Assembly (NCBI RefSeq): GCF_045788535.1
Contig: NZ_CP074074.1
Coordinates: 1,426,001 to 1,490,000, forward strand
Length of the DNA: 64,000 nucleotides
Source: Allotamlana fucoidanivorans
GTDB taxonomy: Bacteria > Bacteroidota > Bacteroidia > Flavobacteriales > Flavobacteriaceae
Reading direction: 5' to 3'
Shown here: piece after piece, positions 1 through 7,168 of the stretch
Position numbering within the stretch: the first letter of the stretch is position 1
Layout of the letters: each line of letters begins with the position of its first letter
Position numbers and translations under genes: made by a program
Notes under the pieces: model-generated
Told to the model about the DNA's origin: nothing
The model's database searches: none
Seen by the model: the letters and a program-made list of their open reading frames with translations, nothing else

Positions 1-296
1 TTGATATAATAAATAAAGGAGAAGTAGGCGTTTATGTGGTTTCAGTATTAGATAAAGATGGAAATTTATGTGTTAACTACAACAGAAACATGCAGATGGA
101 AGTTAATGGTGCAGCAGAATTTTTGGCTTCTGGTAATGGAGATCCAACCAATGTACAAAACCTGTCTAAACCAAAACGGAAGCTATTCAACGGTCAGGCA
201 GTTATTTATGTAAAAGGCACTAAAGCTGGTCAGGTAACTGTGCGTGTAACTTCAGAAGATTTTAAAGGAGAGAACCGTCAATTAATAGTTAATTAA
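1..296 (+). CDS. C-terminal end of a glycoside hydrolase family 2-like enzyme (partial)
   Basis: An open frame enters from the left edge (reading from base 3) and stops at 294-296, so only about 98 C-terminal residues are visible. The segment VNGAAEFLASGNGDPTN followed by KPKRKLFNGQAVIYVKG and a final beta-strand pair looks like the C-terminal immunoglobulin-like domain of GH2 beta-galactosidases and related enzymes (established family pattern, judged by eye). The catalytic barrel lies outside the window. The next gene starts 2 bases after the stop, so the two are cotranscribed. This suggests the end of a polysaccharide-utilisation operon. The exact substrate cannot be told. Confidence 0.7.
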   Translation, partial: DIINKGEVGVYVVSVLDKDGNLCVNYNRNMQMEVNGAAEFLASGNGDPTNVQNLSKPKRKLFNGQAVIYVKGTKAGQVTVRVTSEDFKGENRQLIVN

Positions 297-297
297 A

Positions 298-1119
298 ATG
301 GCATCAAAATTTAGAACTACTGAACTATCAAATCCGGAATTTGAATCGGATAATTTACGTTTCATTACGGTAAAAACGCCAAATCTTAAAGGGCGAGGTG
401 ATATTTGTTTGTATGTTCCAAGTGTTAATATTTCTGAGGATATACCATTAGTCATTTTGCTTCATGGTGTTTATGGAAGTGCCTGGATATGGAGTCAAAA
501 AGCTGGAGTTCATAGAACTGCCGAGAAATTAATTCTGGAAGAGAGCATTTCTCCCATGTTAATTGCGATGCCTTCAGACGGATTGTTAGGTGATGGTACA
601 GCCTATTTGCCTCATCATAGTTTAAATTTTGAAAAATGGATTGTTGAAGATGTCATTGCTGCGGTTCAGGAAAATATACCAGAGATGACCCAAAAATCTA
701 GTGTCTATATTGCTGGCTTATCTATGGGTGGTTATGGGGCGTTACGGTTAGGTGCTAAATACCCGAGTATATTTAGCGGTATATCGGGGCACAGTTCAAT
801 TACTGCATTGGCTCAAATGAGGTTGTTTGTAGAAGAACCGTTAGAAAGTTTTGAACAGGATAACGAAGATGATGTATCCGTGTTGTCAACCATTATAAAA
901 AACAGAGATACTTTGCCACCTTTGCGTTTTGATTGTGGTGTTGGTGATGAGCTGATTGATTATAATAGAACGCTACATCAAAGATTAAAGCAGGCGCATA
1001 TTAAGCATGATTATCAAGAGTTTTCAGGAAAACATGAGTGGGTGTATTGGGAACACCATGTTAAAGATTCTTTGAAATTTTTCAGTGTAATAGAGCAAAA
1101 AAAAGAGATTTCTAGTTAA
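298..1119 (+). CDS. Esterase D-like alpha/beta hydrolase
   Basis: A 273-residue serine hydrolase of the putative-esterase family (PF00756-like). It has the oxyanion-side HG motif (LLHGVYGS, residues 53-60) and the nucleophile elbow GLSMGG with Ser142. A probable acid lies in the GVGDELIDYN stretch near residue 220 and a probable His in GKHEW near residue 246. There is no signal peptide, so it is probably cytoplasmic. Relatives deacylate acetylated sugars or S-formylglutathione. The tight coupling to the upstream GH2-like gene favours sugar deacetylation, which is an inference. A strong hairpin terminator overlaps the stop codon and closes the operon. Confidence 0.8.
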   Translation: MASKFRTTELSNPEFESDNLRFITVKTPNLKGRGDICLYVPSVNISEDIPLVILLHGVYGSAWIWSQKAGVHRTAEKLILEESISPMLIAMPSDGLLGDGTAYLPHHSLNFEKWIVEDVIAAVQENIPEMTQKSSVYIAGLSMGGYGALRLGAKYPSIFSGISGHSSITALAQMRLFVEEPLESFEQDNEDDVSVLSTIIKNRDTLPPLRFDCGVGDELIDYNRTLHQRLKQAHIKHDYQEFSGKHEWVYWEHHVKDSLKFFSVIEQKKEISS

Positions 1120-1133
1120 AGAAATCTCTTTTT
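1102..1133 (+). terminator. Intrinsic terminator after the esterase gene
   Basis: Perfect 11-bp stem (AAAGAGATTTC / GAAATCTCTTT), 8-base loop, then a T run. The stem overlaps the end of the esterase CDS. A-rich left side means it may also work for ssb on the other strand. Confidence 0.85.
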
Positions 1134-1154
1134 AGGTTACGGACAAAAAAAGGT

Positions 1155-1487
1155 TTATTTGCTGAGCATTAATAGCTCATTGCATACAATTTCAGTGATA
1201 TAACGTTTGTTGCCATCTTTATCGTCATAACTTCTTGATGTGAGTTTGCCTTCAATAGCAACCTCCTTACCTTTGCTTACATATTTTTCAATAATTTGAG
1301 CCGTTTTGCCCCAGGCAATCACATTATGCCATTGGGTATCTGTAATGCGCTCACCATGATTATTGGTATAGCTTTCGTTGGTTGCAATATTAAATTTTGC
1401 AAGGGTTTTTCCTGATTCAAGATTGATGATTTCGGGATCATTTCCAAGGTTACCAATCAATTGTACTTTGTTTCTTAGTGTACTCAT
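1155..1487 (-). CDS. ssb: Short single-stranded DNA-binding protein
   Basis: 110-residue OB-fold SSB: it opens with the family hallmark NKVQLIGNLGNDPE, then KFNIATNESY, DTQWHNVIAWGKTAQIIEKYVSKGKEVAIEGKL and YITEIV. It stops right after the OB fold (NELLMLSK). The disordered linker and the acidic tip (DDDIPF type) that recruits partner proteins are absent. Flavobacteria usually carry a full-length SSB plus short paralogues; this is one of the short ones. It is probably an accessory protein in recombination, uptake or repair rather than the main replication SSB (inference). The upstream region carries a threefold 10-bp repeat. Confidence 0.9.
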   Translation of the reverse strand: MSTLRNKVQLIGNLGNDPEIINLESGKTLAKFNIATNESYTNNHGERITDTQWHNVIAWGKTAQIIEKYVSKGKEVAIEGKLTSRSYDDKDGNKRYITEIVCNELLMLSK

Positions 1488-1595
1488 TTTTATAAATTTA
1501 ATAGTTAAACAATTGATACTATCGAGTTCTTATGTTTCGACAAGGCAAAGATCATCAAGGTTTCAAGAGTTATTCGGGTGTTACTTGTTTAAATT

Positions 1596-1628
1596 CGTTT
1601 GTAAGTGTTTGTAGTCGTTTGTAAACGA
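1596..1628. repeat. Threefold 10-bp GTTTGTA direct repeat plus palindrome upstream of ssb
   Basis: GTTTGTA occurs at 1597, 1607 and 1617, exactly one helical turn apart. The last unit forms the palindrome TCGTTTGTAAACGA at 1615-1628. It lies between divergent ssb and a GNAT gene, so it may be a regulator site for one or both. Confidence 0.45.
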
Positions 1629-1675
1629 ATAATATTTTGTATATTAGGCATTATATACAGAAGGCGACAAGAAAA

Positions 1676-2200
1676 ATGCGAATACGACAAGAAACTAAAT
1701 ACGACTATAAAGAAGTCTTTAATGTAATTGAATATGCATTTAAACATGTAGAATTTACAGACCATACAGAACAATTTCTAGTTGAAAGGTTAAGAAAGTC
1801 TGACGCTTTTATACCTAAACTATCAATTGTTGCCGAAATTTACGGAAAAATAGTTGGACATATTCTATTGACAAAGCTGAAAATCAGGAATAAAACGAAT
1901 GATTTTGATTCTTTGGCTTTAGCACCTGTTTCTGTCTTACCTGAATTTCAAGGAAAGGGAATTGGTGGAAAATTGATACTAGAATCCCATAAAAGAGCGA
2001 AAGAATTAGGTCATGCGTCAATCGTTCTGATTGGACACGAAAATTATTATCCAAAATTCGGTTATGAACAAGCAGATAAATACGGCATTGAATTACCGTT
2101 TCAAGTTCCTAAAGAGAATTGTATGGTAATTGAACTGATTGAAAATGGATTGAAAGGGGTTAATGGCATGGTTGAATATCCAAAAGAATTTTACGAATAA
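1676..2200 (+). CDS. GNAT family N-acetyltransferase (YhbS-like)
   Basis: 174-residue GNAT-fold protein. The acetyl-CoA binding motif A reads LPEFQGKGIGGKLI, and the later HENYYPKFGYEQADKYGI matches the YhbS-type predicted acetyltransferases (HxxYYxKFGF pattern). The start is set at the ATG giving MRIRQETKYDYKEVF, the normal N terminus for this family. The longer frame would need a TTG at 1637 with no family support. The substrate is unknown. The next gene (MepB) follows after 10 bases, so they are probably cotranscribed. Confidence 0.85.
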   Translation: MRIRQETKYDYKEVFNVIEYAFKHVEFTDHTEQFLVERLRKSDAFIPKLSIVAEIYGKIVGHILLTKLKIRNKTNDFDSLALAPVSVLPEFQGKGIGGKLILESHKRAKELGHASIVLIGHENYYPKFGYEQADKYGIELPFQVPKENCMVIELIENGLKGVNGMVEYPKEFYE

Positions 2201-2210
2201 AATAGAGCTA

Positions 2211-2705
2211 ATGGATAAAAATCTTAGTAAAATAAAAACAGAAATTTATGACACATGCTGTCTTGACATTTCGAGTTTTCAAACTGAAGTGGAAAGCAAA
2301 GCATATAGTGCCTGTCGTTTTCAACTCAATGGTTTAAATATTTTGAGTAGAAATGCCAAAATAACACCAAAAAAAGCTGGACAATTTGTTACGTTTTGGA
2401 AACGAATAGGAAATGGATCAATTGAACCATTTAATGAGAATGACCGAATTGATTTTTGTACGGTAAATGTGCAGACTGAAAATAAGTTTGGACAATTTGT
2501 CTTCCCTAAATCTGTACTGATTAAAAAAGGAATTTTGTCAACCAAAAAGAAAGAAGGTAAAAGAGCTTTTAGAGTATATCCAAATTGGGATATTGTAAAT
2601 AGTAAACAAGCTAAACGGACTCAAAAATGGCAACTTAAATATTTTTATGAAATAAACGGTGCCACCAACTTACAACATGTGATTGAATTGTATAATGAAA
2701 AATAA
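2211..2705 (+). CDS. MepB family protein
   Basis: 164 residues matching the MepB family (PF08877) along the whole length: ESKAYSACRFQLNG near the N terminus, KKAGQFVTFWKR, then FGQFVFPKSVLIKKGI and KGKRAFRVYPNWD. MepB was named from the Staphylococcus mepRAB operon, but its biochemical role is not established. The ATG at 2211 is preferred over 2163, which would overlap the GNAT gene and add a non-conserved extension. It sits in a run of small accessory genes. No multidrug pump is adjacent, so a drug-resistance role should not be assumed. Confidence 0.85.
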   Translation: MDKNLSKIKTEIYDTCCLDISSFQTEVESKAYSACRFQLNGLNILSRNAKITPKKAGQFVTFWKRIGNGSIEPFNENDRIDFCTVNVQTENKFGQFVFPKSVLIKKGILSTKKKEGKRAFRVYPNWDIVNSKQAKRTQKWQLKYFYEINGATNLQHVIELYNEK

Positions 2706-2714
2706 AGCTTGCTA

Positions 2715-3416
2715 ATGAAAACTCCAATAAAAATAGGGGAAAGCAAATTTCCATCGAAAAAAGCAGCTCTTGAATTTTATAAAGAAATTTTAAATTCTTA
2801 CGAGATTGGCGAAACTTTAAATACGTCAGATTTTGATAATCTTTTCTGTCTTCTTAAAATTCATTCAAGAAAGAAAGAAAAAATTGGTTGCGGAATTGAC
2901 CATTTTTGTATTGGACTGGCAAAATTTAATACTAAAAGTTTTGAGCTAGTTAGAACGGATGAAACTTCCGAATTTATATCGTATACAAAACGCATAAATA
3001 AACCGAAAAATAAATTTGCAAACTTTAGGGCTGCCTGCCGACAAGCAATTCAAGCCGATTTAATAAACGTGAAGCAAAATTATTTTAGAGACCATTACAA
3101 AAATGGAAAAGTAAAATGCCAAGAAACAGGAAAGTTTTTAACCTATGAAGAGCTAAGTGTTGACCACAGACAACCAAATACTTTTTCTGTTATCGTTGAC
3201 CGATTTATTGAAATTAAGAAACTTGACCTTGAAAAAATTGAATATTTGCAAATAAATGGAGGGCCGAACGAGTTGGTAAAACAAAAGCTAAAAACTGAAT
3301 TTAGAAATTATCATAAAGAAAAAGCGATTTTACGAATAGTAAAAAGAGAGTTAAATTTAAGTAAAGCACATCAAGCACGGATTGAGAAAACAAAAATGGA
3401 TTTGACAATTGAATAA
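2715..3416 (+). CDS. DCL family (DUF3223) protein with HNH-like C-terminal half
   Basis: 233 residues. Residues 6-75 match the DCL/DUF3223 domain, named after the plant DEFECTIVE CHLOROPLASTS AND LEAVES protein: FPSKKAALEFYKEIL, DFDNLFCLLKIHSRKKEKIGCGIDHF. Residues 135-160 read CQETGKFLTYEELSVDHRQP and then NTF, with Cys135, Asp150, His151 and Asn155. This resembles the core of an HNH/treble-clef nuclease. The tail is highly basic. In plants DCL acts on organellar rRNA; the bacterial role is undefined, and a nucleic-acid-binding or nicking function is an inference. The ATG at 2715 is preferred to a TTG at 2709. Confidence 0.7.
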   Translation: MKTPIKIGESKFPSKKAALEFYKEILNSYEIGETLNTSDFDNLFCLLKIHSRKKEKIGCGIDHFCIGLAKFNTKSFELVRTDETSEFISYTKRINKPKNKFANFRAACRQAIQADLINVKQNYFRDHYKNGKVKCQETGKFLTYEELSVDHRQPNTFSVIVDRFIEIKKLDLEKIEYLQINGGPNELVKQKLKTEFRNYHKEKAILRIVKRELNLSKAHQARIEKTKMDLTIE

Positions 3417-3469
3417 AAATATTGCATAACAACTTAAATCTTGTATTCCAAGATAATATTTAAACCCCT

Positions 3470-4021
3470 ATGAAATTTCACATAGAAACAGAGCGATTAG
3501 TTTTAAGAGAAATAAGGGAAACCGATTTAGAAGATATGTTTGAACTGGATACCGATCCTGAAGTACAGCGATATTTGGGAAATAAGCCGATAAAGGAGAA
3601 AGATGAAGCTTTAAAGCGTATACAAGCTGTTATCAAGCAATATGAAGAACTCGGTATTGGCAGATGGGCCGCGATTGAAAAGGCAACAGGGCATTTTATA
3701 GGTTGGTCTGGATTAAAATTGAATACCGAAATCACCATGAACGGATTTTCTAATTTTTACGATATTGGTTATCGCTTAAAGAAGCGCTTTTGGGGAAAAG
3801 GTTATGCTACAGAATCGGCCAAGGCTGCAATACAATATGCGTTTAAAGACATGAATCTTGAACAGCTCTATGGAATTACGGAAAAAGGAAATCAAGCATC
3901 TCATAGGGTTTTGCTGAAAATTGGATTAAACTATGTGGAAGACTTTTATTTTGAGAATGAAGGTTTAAATTTAAGATGGTATCATATTAAAAATAAGGGA
4001 TTATGGACAAACAATGCTTAG
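3470..4021 (+). CDS. RimJ/RimL-type GNAT N-acetyltransferase
   Basis: 183 residues. It starts with the typical FHIETERLVLREIRETDLEDMFEL of RimJ/RimL-like acetyltransferases. The DIGYRLKKRFWGKGYATESAKAAIQYAF stretch is the acetyl-CoA binding motif, and the C-terminal NQASHRVLLKIGLNYVED is also characteristic. This class acetylates N-terminal amines of proteins or small molecules; the target cannot be predicted. Its last 19 bases overlap the start of the next gene, indicating translational coupling. Confidence 0.85.
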   Translation: MKFHIETERLVLREIRETDLEDMFELDTDPEVQRYLGNKPIKEKDEALKRIQAVIKQYEELGIGRWAAIEKATGHFIGWSGLKLNTEITMNGFSNFYDIGYRLKKRFWGKGYATESAKAAIQYAFKDMNLEQLYGITEKGNQASHRVLLKIGLNYVEDFYFENEGLNLRWYHIKNKGLWTNNA

Positions 4022-4353
4022 AGTGTGGCAATAAAATAGTAGGTAGAATAGATAAAAAATTTTGTGATGATGCCTGCAGAAATGCCTATAACAACAGAGT
4101 AAATAAGGACAGCAAAAACTTAATACGCAACACCAATAACAGACTGCGTAAAAATTACAGAATTTTAGAATCTCTTAATGTTGAAAGAAAGACGAAAACA
4201 TCAAGAGCAAAATTAATAGAAGCAGGTTTTGATTTTAACTACTTTACTAGCATTTATACAACTAAGGCTGGTGCTACTTATTATTTTGTCTATGACCAAG
4301 GGTATTTGCCTCTTGAAAATGACTATTATATTTTAGTAAAACGCGAAAACTAG
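4003..4353 (+). CDS. Conserved Cys4 zinc-ribbon-like small protein
   Basis: 116 residues. The N terminus carries Cys5 and Cys8 (CLEC), then Cys21 and Cys25 (CDDAC), a likely four-cysteine zinc knuckle. It is followed by RNAYNNRVNKD and a basic stretch of NLIRNTNNRLRKNYRIL, and then a beta-rich C-terminal half (TTKAGATYYFVYDQGY). I recall similar flavobacterial proteins annotated only as hypothetical. It overlaps the preceding acetyltransferase by 19 bases. A nucleic-acid-binding role is plausible but unproven. Confidence 0.75.
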   Translation: MDKQCLECGNKIVGRIDKKFCDDACRNAYNNRVNKDSKNLIRNTNNRLRKNYRILESLNVERKTKTSRAKLIEAGFDFNYFTSIYTTKAGATYYFVYDQGYLPLENDYYILVKREN

Positions 4354-4406
4354 TCAGCTAGTTGTTTAATTACTCTTCAAAATACATATAAGCAATACCC
4401 TGCATA

Positions 4407-4880
4407 TTAGCTTACCAATTCATGTTCTATGCGTTTTATCGAGTTATGCGCAGACTCAATAGCATCGCGTTGTTTTAAAAGTTTTTTACAAACGGAGAGC
4501 GGTAATCCAGGTTCACTAATAGCCAAATTATATTTGTTTACGCTCCATTGCATCACGTAAAACATTTCACTTAATAGTTCGTCAATTTGATTGTTAGACA
4601 GTAAAAATTTAAACTTTCTCCATATAGGCCTGAAACCAGCATATTCTGAATGTGGCATTTGCGGCTCAATACCTAGTTTCAACATTTCTACCCTTAATCC
4701 TTGGGCATATTCTTGTCTTTCGATGGCTCTTTCTTTAAATAATATTTCTAATTCAGCACCGTTAACATGATAACTAGCATTGGTATATAACTTTTCAACC
4801 TGATAATTCAACGCCAGTAAATCTTTCAAAACAAATAAAACCTTTTCTTTGTTTCTCATATCACAAATTTTATCGACCAC
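4407..4880 (-). CDS. Degenerate PA2169-type ferritin-like (DUF2383) four-helix protein, copy 1
   Basis: 157 residues, all helical, and the last of three consecutive paralogues on the minus strand. It aligns by eye to the canonical copy at 49720-50169: YQVEKLYTNAS, then ERAIERQEYAQGLRVEMLKLG, then a C-terminal helix. The helix-2 ER motif is kept. The helix-3 acidic pair seen in the canonical copy (GEERNLEEY) is replaced by MQWSVNKY, so a ferritin-type di-metal site is unlikely to be complete. The function of the family is unknown; stress-linked expression is often assumed. The alternative start at Met8 is possible. Confidence 0.7.
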   Translation of the reverse strand: MVDKICDMRNKEKVLFVLKDLLALNYQVEKLYTNASYHVNGAELEILFKERAIERQEYAQGLRVEMLKLGIEPQMPHSEYAGFRPIWRKFKFLLSNNQIDELLSEMFYVMQWSVNKYNLAISEPGLPLSVCKKLLKQRDAIESAHNSIKRIEHELVS

Positions 4881-4985
4881 AATTTACTTAATACTTACAT
4901 GCTATTAACAACCTCGATAAACAAGTTAAATTATATTTATTAACAAATTTTAATTGTTTTTTTGTTTTTTTAACAATGCCGTCAT

Positions 4986-5019
4986 AAAAAAACGGCTAAA
5001 GCATGAAAACTTAGCCGTT
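4986..5019 (-). terminator. Intrinsic terminator after DUF2383 copy 2
   Basis: Perfect 9-bp stem AACGGCTAA / TTAGCCGTT with an 11-base loop. It is followed on the minus strand by a run of T. It separates copy 2 from copy 1, so the three genes are not simply one operon. Confidence 0.85.
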
Positions 5020-5045
5020 AAATATATACTCAATATAAATTACAT

Positions 5046-5492
5046 TTATGAAATAAATTCGGCTTGTCTTTTCATGTTACCCATTTCATTTTGAATCACA
5101 TCTACTTGCTTTAATAATAGTTTGCAAGTAGAAAGAGGCATATTAATTTCACTCAGTGCCTCATTATATTTTTTAACACATATAGCTTTTAAATTAAAAA
5201 TTTCATCTAATAAACCGTCATCTTTGCTATAGATTAATAGGGTTTTAAATTTCATCCAAAACTCAGAAGAGGATTTTTCAAGCGCAACAGGGGCACCTCC
5301 AATTTTTATAATTTCAAGCTTTAAGGCTGCTACAAATTGTCTTCTTTTATAAGCGCGCCTTTTTAAAAATGCTTTTTGCTCTGCAACGACGAGCTCATGA
5401 GCTACTTCTAAATAAATCTTTTCTATAGTATTATTCATGACCATAAGGTCATTTAATTTTTTCAACATTCTCTCTGCGTGCTTCATAATCAC
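5046..5492 (-). CDS. Degenerate PA2169-type ferritin-like (DUF2383) four-helix protein, copy 2
   Basis: 148 residues, the most divergent of the three local paralogues. The fold is recognisable from NNTIEKIYLEVAHELVVAEQKAFLKRRAYKRRQFVAALKLEIIKIGG. The helix-2 Glu of the usual RRAxER motif is Lys here (YKRRQF), and the helix-3 acidic ligands are missing (FNLKAICVKKY). It is rich in Lys and Arg. It is probably a non-metal-binding structural or regulatory relative of the canonical protein. It has its own upstream AT-rich spacer and its own downstream terminator. Confidence 0.65.
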   Translation of the reverse strand: MIMKHAERMLKKLNDLMVMNNTIEKIYLEVAHELVVAEQKAFLKRRAYKRRQFVAALKLEIIKIGGAPVALEKSSSEFWMKFKTLLIYSKDDGLLDEIFNLKAICVKKYNEALSEINMPLSTCKLLLKQVDVIQNEMGNMKRQAEFIS

Positions 5493-5604
5493 AAAACTTA
5501 AATAAAAAGTAAACGCACAAAATTACAGATGAATTAGCTGATTATTAGATTTTTAACAGAGTTTAATACGCTTTTTATAAATTTTGTCAGTTTTTTAACA
5601 ATAA

Positions 5605-5631
5605 ACTCTTAAATTTTTAACAATTAAGAGT
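5605..5631 (-). terminator. Possible terminator between DUF2383 copies 3 and 2
   Basis: Inverted repeat ACTCTTAA / TTAAGAGT with an 11-base A/T-rich spacer, located just after copy 3 on the minus strand. The stem is AT-rich, so termination may be weak; it could instead be an operator for copy 2. Confidence 0.4.
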
Positions 5632-5662
5632 CTATTTATCTAGAAGTAGAGAACATGACCCA

Positions 5663-6133
5663 CTAATTAGCAGGGCGCAAAACGGTGTCAAATAAAACGC
5701 CTTTTAATTTAATGGCTCTTAAACTTCCTGCTAAAATGTTTTTTTGATTGGTAAGTAATTGAACAAGTTCTTCAGAGAAACGATGCTGTTTTAATACCTC
5801 AGTATATTTATCAATACTCCACGTTTTAATTCTGATTAATTGTTCCACCAAATCGTTATAATCATTGTTTAACCTATTGTTTTTAAAGTTAAGGGACAAT
5901 ATATTAGAATCATTTTTTGTAATACTAGGGTATTTGGGGTGACCACCCAATTGTATTATTTCAGCACCAATGAACCTACAAAACTCATTGCGTTCAAAGG
6001 CCATGGCTCGAAAAAAGTGCTTCAAGTCTTCATGCTCAACCTCATTTAATGCATCTAAATATAGTTTTTCGGCATAGTGATTAATAGATAAGAGCTCATT
6101 TAATGGTGTTGTGTTTAGTTTAGCTTTTTTCAT
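5663..6133 (-). CDS. Degenerate PA2169-type ferritin-like (DUF2383) four-helix protein, copy 3
   Basis: 156 residues, first of the three tandem paralogues in transcription order. HYAEKLYLDALNEVEHEDLKHFFRAMAFERNEFCRFIGAEIIQLGGHP keeps the helix-1 and helix-2 pattern of the family, including FERNEF. The central loop is expanded and Asn-rich. Helix 3 reads QLIRIKTWSIDKY, lacking the Glu ligands of canonical members. It retains more family features than copy 2. It is transcribed away from trmN6, with which it shares a 215-bp divergent spacer. Confidence 0.7.
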   Translation of the reverse strand: MKKAKLNTTPLNELLSINHYAEKLYLDALNEVEHEDLKHFFRAMAFERNEFCRFIGAEIIQLGGHPKYPSITKNDSNILSLNFKNNRLNNDYNDLVEQLIRIKTWSIDKYTEVLKQHRFSEELVQLLTNQKNILAGSLRAIKLKGVLFDTVLRPAN

Positions 6134-6347
6134 GGCTTAAAGTTTTAAGTATGAAACAAGAATCATATAAGAAGTTAATCTTGCAAAATTCAACTCTTAA
6201 GATACAAAATAAACAGCAAAAACCCTAACCAAGTTCAAACAAAAATCAAATATAAACTACTATCTTTATCATAAAGATGTAATTTTTTAGTGGTTTATCT
6301 CAACCAAAATATTTAGTAAGTTTACATCCTAAAATTTACAAATACAC

Positions 6348-7058
6348 TTGAGCCCTTTCGTCTTCAAACAGTTTGAAATACACCAAGATCAATGTGCCAT
6401 GAAAATAGGGACAGATAGTGTTATTCTTGGTGCATGGACACAATTAAAACAACAACCCTTTTCAATATTAGATATTGGTGCAGGAACAGGAGTCTTGTCA
6501 CTGATGCTTGCTCAAAGGAGTCATTCTGAACTAATTGACGCGATTGAAATAGATGATAAAGCTTATGAGCAATGTGTAGATAATTTTGAATCATCGCCTT
6601 GGGGAGATCGGTTATTTTGTTATCACGCCTCGCTTGATGAATTTACGGAAGAAATTGAAGATACATATGATCTTATTATTTGCAATCCGCCTTTTTATGC
6701 TGAGCACTATAAAACTAATGATTTGCAACGGGATTTGGCACGATTTCAAGATGCTTTACCTTTTGATACGTTACTTTTTAGTGTATCAAAACTTTTACAA
6801 GAAAACGGGCTGTTTTCGGTAGTTATCCCATTTCATGAAGAAGCTAATTTTATTGGGCTGGCTCAAGATTATCAACTCTATCCCAACCGAATACTTCAGG
6901 TTAAAGGGAATCCAAATTCTGAAATTAAGCGCTCGTGTATTGAATTTTCATTTCAAAATAAAAACGTTGAAATAGATGTGTTGGTTATTGAAACTGAAAG
7001 ACATAAATACACGCCTAAGTATATAGATCTTACAAAAGATTTTTATTTAAAAATGTAA
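6348..7058 (+). CDS. trmN6: tRNA1(Val) adenine-37 N6-methyltransferase
   Basis: 236-residue class I methyltransferase of the YfiC/TrmN6 type. FKQFEIHQDQCAMKIGTDSVILGAW is the family N-terminal signature. ILDIGAGTGVLSLMLAQR is the SAM-binding motif I, AIEIDDKAY the acidic motif II, and DLIICNPPFY the catalytic NPPF/Y motif of N6-adenine methylases. It modifies A37 of tRNA1(Val) in E. coli. The start is taken at a TTG because the only nearby ATG lies inside the conserved CAMKIG motif. It is transcribed divergently from the DUF2383 cluster. Confidence 0.9.
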   Translation: MSPFVFKQFEIHQDQCAMKIGTDSVILGAWTQLKQQPFSILDIGAGTGVLSLMLAQRSHSELIDAIEIDDKAYEQCVDNFESSPWGDRLFCYHASLDEFTEEIEDTYDLIICNPPFYAEHYKTNDLQRDLARFQDALPFDTLLFSVSKLLQENGLFSVVIPFHEEANFIGLAQDYQLYPNRILQVKGNPNSEIKRSCIEFSFQNKNVEIDVLVIETERHKYTPKYIDLTKDFYLKM

Positions 7059-7168
7059 TTGAACTCGCTAATAATAATGTAAATTTGAGAAGCAGAAAGG
7101 TTTTATTGTTATAATTTTAATAGTTTTTCTGTTTTTTATTATTAAACATTAGTTAAAGTGATTTTGAT

